From: Acidocella sp. 35-58-6
GTDB lineage: Bacteria; Pseudomonadota; Alphaproteobacteria; Acetobacterales; Acetobacteraceae
DNA: 5,374 nt
Direction of reading: 5' to 3'
Assembly: GCA_002281005.1 (NCBI GenBank)
Contig: NCFD01000114.1
Coordinates: 1 to 5,374 of the forward strand
Below, one piece after another: positions 1-5,374 of the stretch. The notes beneath the pieces are model-generated. The model saw only the letters and a list, made by a program, of their open reading frames with translations, did no database searches and was not told the origin of the DNA. How positions within the stretch are numbered: the stretch's first letter is position 1; every line of letters begins with the position of its first letter. Made by a program: the position numbers and the translations under genes.

Positions 1-195
1 TTACCCATAGGCGCCCGGCGGAATTGTGTCGGCATCAAGGATATCCGCCGCCGGAATTTCCGCAAATACCGTAACCGGTTTAGGGGCGGCGGCGCGTAAG
101 CGGGCCCGCGCCTGCAGAGCTTCATAGCGGGCGCGATATTGCTCGGGGCTGAGGTTGTTCAAATCAAGCATGAATAACTCTTGGGTTCGAGACAT
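1..195 (-). CDS. Small protein of unknown function (64 aa), last visible gene of the cluster
   Basis: I do not recognise this protein. It is complete, with its TAA stop at the window's left edge. The first half is a predicted basic amphipathic helix (residues about 10-36, 'SPEQYRARYEALQARARLR'), followed by a Pro/Ala-rich, acidic tail ending 'TIPPGAYG'. There is no signal peptide, membrane segment or cysteine pair. The tail contains 'VFAEIPA', resembling the 'LAFAEIPPE' C-terminus of the permease in the same cluster. Start choice is open: the ATG at 195 has no good Shine-Dalgarno, whereas the in-frame ATG at 171 (56 aa, starting MLDLNNLSPEQ) has AAGAG 6 nt upstream and may be the true start. 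It lies 32 nt after the glutamine-synthetase-like gene on the same strand with no terminator between them, so co-transcription is likely. It could be an accessory or adaptor protein for the ligase or permease, which is speculation. Confidence 0.6.
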   Translation of the reverse strand: MSRTQELFMLDLNNLSPEQYRARYEALQARARLRAAAPKPVTVFAEIPAADILDADTIPPGAYG

Positions 196-227
196 AGTAC
201 GGACGATAGGATGCGCATTAACTGACC

Positions 228-1595
228 TTAGAAAAAACTGAGATAGCGATTATATTCCCAATCTGAAACGTGATAGGCATAGCTTGCCCACTCATCGCGC
301 TTGTAGCCCAGCCAGGCACCATGCATCGAAGAGCCGAACACCGCCTCGCTCATCGGGTCGGCGGCGAAGGCGTCCAGCGCTTCGGTGAGGCTGCCGGGCA
401 AAGTGCTAATACCAAGTGCGGCGAGATCAGCGCCTGACTTCATGTACATATTCTCGGTATTCGGCATGCCGGGGTCGAGGTCAGTCTCGATCCCTTCCAG
501 CCCCGCCGCCAGCACCATGGCGGTTGCCAGGTATGGGTTACAGGCGGAATCGGCAGCCCGCAATTCAACGCGCCCGCCGCCCAGGGGAATTCGTAGCGCA
601 TTGGTGCGGTTATTGTTGCCGTAGCAGCACAACACGGGCGCCCAGGTGAAGCCCGAGGCCGAACCTTGTTTTACCAGCCGCTTGTAGCTGTTCACTGAGG
701 GTGCCACCACGGCGCAGATCGCTGGCAAATGCTTGAGCACACCAGCGATGAATTTGTAGCCTAGCGCCCCCAGCTTGCAGCCGCGCGGGTCGTCCTTATC
801 CGCAAACAGGTTCGCGCCGGTTTTGAGGTCAGCCAGCGACATATTGAGATGCGCACCCGAACCAGCGCGGTCAGCCAACGGTTTGGGCATGAAGCTGGCG
901 AAGCCACCGTGCTTGCGGGCAATCTCGTGTGCCATGAAGCGGAAGAAGGTGTAACGATCGGCCATGGTAAGGGCGTCGGCATACATGAAATCAATTTCAA
1001 ACTGCCCAATGCCGTCTTCATGGTCGAAGGAATAAACATCCCAGCCCAGTGTGTTCATGGCGCTCACCAATTCATCGGCCCAGGCAAAGTTATCGAGCAG
1101 GCGGGAGAGGTCATAGCAGGGTTTGGCCAGATTTTGACGCGACGATAGCGGCGTGAAGCCGCCCTCTTCCAGTGCCTTGAAAACAAAAAATTCAGCCTCG
1201 ATGCCGAGGTTGAATTTTAGCCCATGGGCGGCGGCGCGGTGCAACTGGCGCTTGAGGATATTGCGTGAACATGCCTCGAACGGTTTGCCCTGGCAGTACA
1301 GGTCGGATGCAAACCACGCGATTTCAGGCTTCCAGGGTAGAATGCTGCATGAGGCCGGGTCGGGCATGGCTGCCACCTCTTCGTCATGCACCGATTGCGG
1401 CACGCCATCCATTGCAGCCCCTGTGAACAGCTCGGAGCCACCCAGCATCTGGGCGTGGTGTGCAATGGGCACCATTTTGGTTTTGGAAACCCCGTGCATA
1501 TCCACGTAGGAGGCAGCGCAATAGCGCACCCCGGCTTCAGACAAGGCGGTAGCGTTGGCACCGCTGAGCACGGTGGTGGAGCGGGTCATATCCAT
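228..1595 (-). CDS. glnT: Glutamine synthetase-like gamma-glutamyl ligase (GlnT / type III glutamate-ammonia ligase group)
   Basis: 455 aa, close to the usual length of about 435-450 for GlnT/GmaS-type enzymes, which join ammonia or a small amine to the gamma-carboxyl of glutamate using ATP in the cytoplasm. The N-terminal beta-grasp part has 'VDMHGVSKTKMVP' (31-43) and 'AMDGVPQS' (61-68), the Asp region matching the ammonium-site loop. Catalytic-domain landmarks: GIEAEFF with metal-ligand Glu133 and Glu135; HEDGIGQFE with Glu193 and Glu200; GSGAHLNMS with His249; NSYKRL (302-307, Arg306); NNNR (Arg330); and RVELR (Glu344, Arg346) leading into NPYLATAMVLAAGLEGI. Two departures from housekeeping GlnA are visible: the second His of the usual H-x-H is Asn251, and the adenylylation-loop context NLYDLP is replaced by NMYMKS (Tyr384). 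The start at 1595 is supported by AGGA about 7 nt upstream. It follows the nucleotidyltransferase gene by 15 nt. The fold and ligase chemistry are firm. The acceptor (ammonia, methylamine as in GmaS, another amine or a guanidino compound) cannot be read from sequence. Confidence 0.9.
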   Translation of the reverse strand: MDMTRSTTVLSGANATALSEAGVRYCAASYVDMHGVSKTKMVPIAHHAQMLGGSELFTGAAMDGVPQSVHDEEVAAMPDPASCSILPWKPEIAWFASDLYCQGKPFEACSRNILKRQLHRAAAHGLKFNLGIEAEFFVFKALEEGGFTPLSSRQNLAKPCYDLSRLLDNFAWADELVSAMNTLGWDVYSFDHEDGIGQFEIDFMYADALTMADRYTFFRFMAHEIARKHGGFASFMPKPLADRAGSGAHLNMSLADLKTGANLFADKDDPRGCKLGALGYKFIAGVLKHLPAICAVVAPSVNSYKRLVKQGSASGFTWAPVLCCYGNNNRTNALRIPLGGGRVELRAADSACNPYLATAMVLAAGLEGIETDLDPGMPNTENMYMKSGADLAALGISTLPGSLTEALDAFAADPMSEAVFGSSMHGAWLGYKRDEWASYAYHVSDWEYNRYLSFF

Positions 1596-1610
1596 GTGAA
1601 ATCCTATTCG

Positions 1611-2360
1611 TCAGGCGGTGGTGGGAAGATGATCGACGTCGGGTTCTTCGGGCAGTTCGTACCAGGGGCTGCGCTCCCCAATCACGGCACGCATCCGCCA
1701 TGACAGGCTGCGAGGTGCGGTCTCCAGCACTTGCAGCAATTCAGTGATATGGCGTTGAAGGGCGTTCGCCAGTTCGTGCGTGCCGCAAATCTCCTCAGCG
1801 CGCGCGTCGAGGGTTTTGAGTGTTCCACTGGCCGTACGCCAGAAACCCCAGTCGCTACCTAAAAGTTTGGCGATATAGTTGGTATCAATGGCACCGAGTC
1901 CCTCGGGGCCCAGGCCACAAGCCAGGAGCAGGGCCGCAGTGTCGGAAAGGTCTTTACGCTCGGCATGAAATACCTGAAGCTTGGTGAGCAGCAAGTCAGC
2001 CGGCGACAATGTGAGCGGGTGCATCTCCAAGCGGTGCCCGAGCTGGAGCGTATGGCACATCCGGAAAACGTCGATGAAAATATCGATCTTTGTTTCGCCG
2101 GCGTGAAACATCATGCGCTCTTTGCCGTTCAACAGATTGAACTCTTGCTCGGGCACGCAGCCCAACTCGGTCATGGCGGCCTTCAACGCCTTGCGGTCAC
2201 GCCCGCGGGTTACCAGATCGATATCCGCCGAGTGCCGCTTCAATGTGGCAGGCAGAGACGCCCCGCACACCGCATGGATCGCTCGGCCGCCAAGGAGGCG
2301 CGCGATACCCCCCTTGGCGGCGATCGCGGCGATCACTTGATGTTCCGTGATCTCGCTCAT
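1611..2360 (-). CDS. Nucleotidyltransferase-fold protein (minimal NTase, AbiEii/LnuA-like)
   Basis: 249 aa from the preferred ATG at 2360. The nucleotidyltransferase core is visible: 'LLGGRAIHAV' (Gly24-Gly25, the GG motif), then 'RHSADIDLV' with Asp46 and Asp48 as the metal-binding D-x-D, and a third acidic position in 'TKIDIFID' (Asp93). This spacing is typical of small NTases such as lincosamide/aminoglycoside nucleotidyltransferases and AbiEii-type proteins. All three acidic residues are present, so it is probably active, moving an NMP from an NTP onto an unknown acceptor. The C-terminal half (from about residue 120, 'SPADLLLTKLQVFHAERKDLSDTAALL') looks helical and could bind the substrate. 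Start choice: GGAG at 2371-2368 sits 7 nt from the ATG at 2360 and only 4 nt from the adjacent ATG at 2363; the longer frame from 2405 lies inside the permease gene. It begins 4 nt after the permease stop and ends 15 nt before the ligase, implying translational coupling. The target may be the ligase, the transported compound or an RNA; none is proven. Confidence 0.8.
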   Translation of the reverse strand: MSEITEHQVIAAIAAKGGIARLLGGRAIHAVCGASLPATLKRHSADIDLVTRGRDRKALKAAMTELGCVPEQEFNLLNGKERMMFHAGETKIDIFIDVFRMCHTLQLGHRLEMHPLTLSPADLLLTKLQVFHAERKDLSDTAALLLACGLGPEGLGAIDTNYIAKLLGSDWGFWRTASGTLKTLDARAEEICGTHELANALQRHITELLQVLETAPRSLSWRMRAVIGERSPWYELPEEPDVDHLPTTA

Positions 2361-2364
2361 CATC

Positions 2365-3960
2365 TTACTCCGGCGGAATCTCGGCGAAAGCGAGGTCGAT
2401 ATCAACGCCTTGCCGTGCCTGGATGAACTTGGCCGCGTAGAAATAAATGAAGCCGGATAGGAACACCCCTGCGTTCACATACAGCATGAACGGCTGCGCG
2501 AAGCTGATGCCCGATTGCGGATCATTCAGGAATGCCCAAGCGATCAGACCCATGCCCAGGGCACTGAGGACGCCCATAATGGAAAGCACCGGCACACCCG
2601 CCACCCGCCATGCCACCGGAGATGCCTCAAACATATCCTTCTGCGTGTAAGGGAACACAATGGCCCCGATGGAGGTGAGAAAAAATGTACCGCATACTTG
2701 GCCAAAGAAGCCGGATATGGTCGAGAACGCAGCATCGTAGGCATAGAGCCAAAGAAACCCGATACCCAGCACTGATGACACAGCGATCGCGATGAGCGGT
2801 GAATGGGTGTTTTCATTCACTTCGGCGATTTTGGCCGGCGCGAGGCCGTCCAACGCCCACGCCAGAATATTACGTGTCGCGGTGAGGATATAGATAGGCA
2901 GCCACGCATATGTCCATAGCGCGAATGACACGCCGATGATGAGTACCAGCCACACATGCTGGGTAAGTGCTGCGGCCAATTCCGAAAATGTGGGTGTGAA
3001 GCCCAGATTTACGTTGCCTGGTGTGACCGCCGCCAGATTGCCCAGGAAGGAAAACCCAAAGGCGTGCAGGGTAACATATGAAATAACCAGCAGCCAGAAC
3101 GCCGAGTAGAACAGCGACCCGGGCATACCAATCATTTGCGAGCGGTTAGCTCCTTTGATCTCACCGCCGATGTAGGCGGAGGCGATGGAGAAGCCGAGCA
3201 CCGTGAACGGCCAGGTCATTGAAATCAGTGTCTGTTTCAGGTCGAACGGCGAATCTGTGACCACGTTAGTACCGAGATTCGTGGTGATCGCCTTATAGGT
3301 GTCTGGTTTGCCGGTGAAGGTGCCGGCATAATGATTGAAGGCCGCAACGGTCGAATCCGGGGTATGGTTCAGTAACACCACCGCGGTAATAGCCAGCCCG
3401 ATGCTGGCCAGTACAAATGTGATGTTCTGGATGCGCATGTAAAGCGAGACGCCGTAAATGAACACCACCGCGAACGCGATGATAAGCACTGTGCCGGTAA
3501 GGGCTGTGCCCAGCGGGGTGTTGAACCAGTCACCCCAGGTGGTCATGGCTGACGAGCCAAAGCTGACACCCAGTTCACGGAACAATGCGGAGATGCCGTA
3601 TTTGCCAAGAAAAGCCGCTGGCACGCCAATGTAGAAGAAGCACCATATTGTGTAGTTCCAGCTTGCCACAAACCCAAATAGCGGTTTGGTCGCGCGGCTT
3701 ACATACACATATTCACCACCCGAGCGCGGCATCGCGGATGCGAACATCGCATAAACCAGCGAGGTCGGGAGCACCACCAGCGTGCATAATATGGTGGAGA
3801 TATAAATATTGACGCCGGGATATGACCCGTTCGGCATGAACAGGAACATGAACGCCACGCCAATGGCGATATTGATGAAGTTGACGTTATAGACAAACAC
3901 ATCCTTGGCGCCGGCCTGTCGGACCAGCCCAGTGGCTTTTCTGGCAAAATTAACGGTCAT
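2365..3960 (-). CDS. APC-superfamily amino acid/amine permease
   Basis: 531 aa inner-membrane secondary transporter with about twelve hydrophobic segments (roughly residues 27-43, 50-75, 93-118, 152-172, 178-197, 246-264, 281-306, 333-358, 386-407, 412-436, 455-478, 488-511). The APC hallmark 'MPRSGGEYVYVSRA' lies at 77-90 after the second segment. 'GGEIKGANRS' (265-274) and 'ATRNILAWALDGLAP' (361-375) match the conserved loops of the family. The soluble tail ends 'DLAFAEIPPE', a common APC ending. Such proteins usually take up an amino acid or polyamine with H+ or Na+. The hydrophilic loop at about 198-245 is somewhat long. Start: ATG at 3960 with GGGAG 5 nt upstream. It lies 32 nt after the phosphoesterase gene and 4 nt before the nucleotidyltransferase. 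The leader riboswitch and the downstream gamma-glutamyl ligase suggest that it imports the ligase's amine or guanidino substrate, or glutamate; this is inference. Confidence 0.92.
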   Translation of the reverse strand: MTVNFARKATGLVRQAGAKDVFVYNVNFINIAIGVAFMFLFMPNGSYPGVNIYISTILCTLVVLPTSLVYAMFASAMPRSGGEYVYVSRATKPLFGFVASWNYTIWCFFYIGVPAAFLGKYGISALFRELGVSFGSSAMTTWGDWFNTPLGTALTGTVLIIAFAVVFIYGVSLYMRIQNITFVLASIGLAITAVVLLNHTPDSTVAAFNHYAGTFTGKPDTYKAITTNLGTNVVTDSPFDLKQTLISMTWPFTVLGFSIASAYIGGEIKGANRSQMIGMPGSLFYSAFWLLVISYVTLHAFGFSFLGNLAAVTPGNVNLGFTPTFSELAAALTQHVWLVLIIGVSFALWTYAWLPIYILTATRNILAWALDGLAPAKIAEVNENTHSPLIAIAVSSVLGIGFLWLYAYDAAFSTISGFFGQVCGTFFLTSIGAIVFPYTQKDMFEASPVAWRVAGVPVLSIMGVLSALGMGLIAWAFLNDPQSGISFAQPFMLYVNAGVFLSGFIYFYAAKFIQARQGVDIDLAFAEIPPE

Positions 3961-3992
3961 GAAGTCTCCCAGTCGGTTAGTGTTGAAAAAAT

Positions 3993-4943
3993 TCAGGCCT
4001 GAACAAGCTGATGGCCAACCAGCTTGGTGCCTTTGAAGGTAACAAGCACGCCGCGCAGTACGCCCTCGGAATATTCGCTACCGGGATTGATGCAGAGCGT
4101 GCGTCCGATTTGTTTGGTGCCGCGTGATTCATGGATATGTCCGTGCAGGCTGACGATCGGTTGGTGCCGCTCGATGATGCCGCGCACAGCGGTTGATCCC
4201 ACCGGGTTCATCACCGTGTGTCCGCCCTTAGTGACAACTTTGCCGTCTTCGAGCATCGGTGCCGAGTCGATTCCGGTGTTGTAAGGTGGCACATGCAGCG
4301 TGAAGATTGCATCGCGTGGAGATTTCAGTTGGGCCACGATGCCTTCAATATGCGTTTGCAACTGCGGCTCAGCCATTTCACGCGGGCTGTCAAGCGGCGT
4401 GGTGTTGGAATAGCCGCACACGGCCATTTGTACCTCGTCGGTAAGGTTGGTGACACCACCATCGTGATTCTCAACCACGTCAGACTGGCGCAAGGCCTCG
4501 TCGATATAATCATCATCATCATTGCCGGCATTCATGAAGCAGCGGATACCCGTGCCGCGCAGACGCTCCTCAGCGATCCCAATCCAGCGTTTGGTTGCTT
4601 GCAGCACCACCTGGTTGATCATCGCGTTGCGTGCGGTTTCGTCCTCCTGGAAATGCGCGTGCTCCTCCGGGCTCAGGACCACCGGATAAAAACCGTTCAT
4701 GCGGATGTTTTTTTCGATTTCGGCACATTCAGCCGGCGTTTCAGCGACAAAGTCGCGGCCCAGAAACCGCGCCTCCCAACGATGACCCCGAGCAATCAGC
4801 GGCACCACCATTTTGCCGCAGATATCACCGCCCAGCACCAATGCGTTGGCTTTATAAAATTTCCCCGCATTGATGAATTTGAGGAAGCATTTTTCCGAGC
4901 CGTGAATGTCGGACGCATAGAATAATTTGTAGGGCGCACTCAT
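3993..4943 (-). CDS. Calcineurin-like metallophosphoesterase
   Basis: 316 aa from ATG at 4943. The metallophosphoesterase motifs occur in order: 'SDIHG' (Asp12, His14), 'LGGDICGK' (Asp40), 'AGNDDDD' (Asn141-Asp142), 'LHVPPYNT' (His217) and 'LHGHIHES' (His269, His271). These residues would hold a dinuclear metal centre that hydrolyses phosphomono- or diesters. The usual GNH(D/E) is GND(D), as in Icc-related phosphoesterases, so the general-acid His is missing at that position. An insert of roughly 95 residues, largely helical and charged (about 45-138), separates the second and third motifs and may act as a lid. There is no signal peptide, so it is cytoplasmic. Start: AGGTG at 4954-4950 stands 6 nt before this ATG; an in-frame GTG at 4952 would add 3 residues but lacks a Shine-Dalgarno site. 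First gene after the riboswitch leader, 32 nt before the permease. The substrate is unknown; it could undo a nucleotidyl modification made by the NTase. Confidence 0.85.
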   Translation of the reverse strand: MSAPYKLFYASDIHGSEKCFLKFINAGKFYKANALVLGGDICGKMVVPLIARGHRWEARFLGRDFVAETPAECAEIEKNIRMNGFYPVVLSPEEHAHFQEDETARNAMINQVVLQATKRWIGIAEERLRGTGIRCFMNAGNDDDDYIDEALRQSDVVENHDGGVTNLTDEVQMAVCGYSNTTPLDSPREMAEPQLQTHIEGIVAQLKSPRDAIFTLHVPPYNTGIDSAPMLEDGKVVTKGGHTVMNPVGSTAVRGIIERHQPIVSLHGHIHESRGTKQIGRTLCINPGSEYSEGVLRGVLVTFKGTKLVGHQLVQA

Positions 4944-5040
4944 GCGCGGCACCTAGTGGGGGTGGAGACGTGAAAATGAAACAGCATATGTAACCTCGTT
5001 CCAATCGGCAGATCGACCCAGAAACGAGAACCACGGTAGG
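4944..5040 (-). other. 5' untranslated stretch between the switch and the first gene
   Basis: About 97 nt between the end of the terminator-like hairpin and the phosphoesterase start. It ends with AGGTG (4954-4950), the likely ribosome binding site, preceded by a C-rich run. I see no convincing leader peptide, tRNA or second aptamer here. A frame open through it from GTG 5034 has no ribosome binding site and runs into the phosphoesterase gene out of frame. Confidence 0.5.
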
Positions 5041-5085
5041 AAAAGCCCGACGTGATCCTCACATCAAATGCTCTCCCGGGCTTTT
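5041..5085 (-). terminator. Terminator-like hairpin overlapping the riboswitch 3' end (expression platform)
   Basis: The RNA segment AAAAGCCCG (5085-5077) is perfectly complementary to CGGGCUUUU (5049-5041), giving a 9-bp stem. The 27-nt loop contains a second hairpin, AUGUGA-GGA-UCACGU (5064-5050), with one G-U pair. The 5' arm is part of the conserved aptamer core (AAAAGCCCGGGAGA), so the two folds exclude each other. This is the usual ykkC arrangement: ligand binding keeps the aptamer folded and lets transcription continue. The only U run is the four U's inside the stem, followed by CCUACC, so termination may be weak or helped by another factor. Confidence 0.7.
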
Positions 5086-5170
5086 ATCCCGCCGTGTACC
5101 AGCAGGATGTCTCCCTGCTGGTTGAAGCTCTCGGACCAGCACCGGATGCAACTCCGGCCGGAACCCTAGC
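5071..5170 (-). promoter_or_regulatory. ykkC-family leader RNA, guanidine-I riboswitch aptamer
   Basis: In the minus-strand RNA the conserved blocks of the ykkC aptamer appear in the right order: CUAGGGUUCCG (5169-5159), CUGGUCCGAGAG, ACACGGCGGGAUAAAAG and AAAAGCCCGGGAGAG (ending 5071). These agree almost base for base with the Bacillus subtilis ykkC leader as I remember it. Variable stems lie between the blocks: arms 5153-5158/5141-5146 with a 6-nt loop, and a perfect 9-bp stem 5114-5122/5098-5106 with a 7-nt loop. Both conserve pairing rather than sequence. Guanidine-I RNAs bind guanidinium and usually activate export or degradation genes. The closely related subtype 2 RNAs sense ppGpp, PRPP or nucleoside diphosphates and differ at a few core bases, so class 1 is my best call, not a proof. 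The outermost closing stem is weak or unclear here. Confidence 0.9.
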
Positions 5171-5183
5171 CCACCAACCCCAA

Positions 5184-5199
5184 TGCAGATTGTATGCCA
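5184..5199 (-). promoter_or_regulatory. Candidate sigma-54 (-24/-12) promoter
   Basis: The minus strand reads TGGCATACAATCTGCA, against the sigma-54 consensus TGGCACG-N4-TTGCW. The invariant GG (5198-5197) and GC (5186-5185) are present with the required 10-bp gap. The predicted transcription start near 5173 would put the first nucleotides of the RNA directly at the riboswitch aptamer, which supports a real promoter here. The same stretch contains TACAAT (5194-5189), a good sigma-70 -10 box, but I find no well-spaced -35. Either promoter would serve the leader and the five genes. Sigma-54 control would fit a nitrogen-metabolism operon with a GS-type enzyme. Confidence 0.5.
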
Positions 5200-5374
5200 A
5201 ACCAGCCTGCACAATTCACGATATGATAAATGAAGGATTTTTCCGGTGATTTGATAGGCAAAAATAAGATGGCAATATTATATTGAGTATATTTTAGGCT
5301 CAAATTTATAAAATATGCTCAGGAGTTACTCATCGATAAATAATTTGCTTAAACATTGGCGCATGGGGCGGCTT
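5200..5374. other. AT-rich upstream region without a confident gene
   Basis: This stretch is noticeably richer in A+T than the genes and holds the inverted repeat described separately. I find no complete coding frame. At the right edge two minus-strand frames are open from the window boundary: one ends at TAA 5328-5326 (about 15 codons, ending 'KLFIDE'), the other a few bases upstream at a TGA. Either could be the tail of a gene lying outside the window, but the piece is too short to judge. On the plus strand ATG at 5364 begins a possible divergent frame without a Shine-Dalgarno site. Confidence 0.4.
5284..5321. repeat. AT-rich inverted repeat, possible regulator binding site
   Basis: Arms TGAGTATATTTTA (5284-5296) and TAAAATATGCTCA (5309-5321) are complementary at 12 of 13 positions, separated by 12 bp. 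The centre lies near -129 relative to the sigma-54 start predicted at about 5173, within the range where sigma-54 enhancer-binding activators usually bind. A third partial element, GGCTCA, sits in the spacer. No U run or GC-rich stem supports a terminator. The binding protein is unknown and no regulator gene is present in the window. Confidence 0.45.

Noticed and set aside
1217..1561. 114-codon open frame on the minus strand in another frame
   Set aside because: Fully inside the glutamine-synthetase-like gene, Pro/Cys-rich, with no motif.
2361..2405. Upstream in-frame start for the nucleotidyltransferase at 2405
   Set aside because: It would overlap the permease end by about 40 nt and has no clear ribosome binding site, whereas GGAG is well spaced before the ATG at 2360.
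1965..2426. 153-codon open frame on the plus strand
   Set aside because: Antisense to the nucleotidyltransferase and the end of the permease; rich in Arg, His and Gln as expected from a GC-rich shadow frame.
4218..4925. 235-codon open frame on the plus strand
   Set aside because: It lies antisense within the phosphoesterase gene, which has all family motifs; the plus-strand translation has low-complexity runs (such as IIIIII) and no recognisable domain or ribosome binding site.
5052..5249. 65-codon plus-strand open frame across the riboswitch
   Set aside because: Its bases are explained by conserved RNA structure on the minus strand; no ribosome binding site or protein similarity is evident.
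5284..5321. Inverted repeat as a terminator of an upstream gene
   Set aside because: The stem is almost entirely A/T with a 12-nt loop and is not followed by a U run; a protein-binding site is more likely.
1..5374. CRISPR array, tRNA, rRNA or insertion sequence
   Set aside because: No spaced direct repeats, cloverleaf, rRNA-like sequence, transposase or terminal inverted repeats with target duplication were found by eye on either strand.

Overview
The window holds one leftward (minus-strand) gene cluster with a long regulatory leader at its right-hand end. The coding part is moderately GC-rich, while the promoter-side flank (about 5221-5345) is clearly AT-rich. Gene style (proteobacterial Shine-Dalgarno sites, a GlnT/type III glutamine-synthetase-like enzyme, an APC permease with a 'PRSGGEYVYVSR' signature) suggests a proteobacterium, most likely an alphaproteobacterium. 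That placement is inference from protein character, not from a marker gene.

Reading in the direction of transcription (right to left): AT-rich upstream DNA with a 13-bp imperfect inverted repeat (5284-5321); a candidate sigma-54 -24/-12 promoter (5184-5199), overlapped by a possible sigma-70 -10 box; a ykkC-family leader RNA matching the guanidine-I riboswitch class (5071-5170); an overlapping hairpin that can form only by breaking the 3' part of the aptamer (5041-5085), which looks like the ON-switch expression platform; an untranslated stretch (4944-5040); then five genes. These are a calcineurin-like metallophosphoesterase (3993-4943), an APC-family amino acid/amine permease (2365-3960), a small nucleotidyltransferase-fold protein (1611-2360), a GlnT/GmaS-type glutamine synthetase homologue (228-1595) and a 64-residue protein of unknown function (1-195). 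Intergenic gaps are 32, 4, 15 and 32 nt and no internal terminator is visible, so the genes are probably one operon, which may continue beyond the left edge.

The main interest is the combination. The leader looks like a guanidine sensor, but the window contains none of the usual guanidine-I regulon genes: no SMR exporter, urea/guanidine carboxylase, carboxyguanidine deiminase or nitrate/sulfonate-type ABC transporter. Instead it would control a permease and a gamma-glutamyl ligase flanked by a nucleotidyltransferase and a phosphoesterase. A working hypothesis is uptake of a guanidino compound or amine by the permease, gamma-glutamylation by the GS-like ligase, and nucleotidyl transfer/removal by the other two enzymes acting on the ligase or the substrate. 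A sigma-54 promoter would add nitrogen control. The riboswitch class is well supported by sequence; the pathway is inference.
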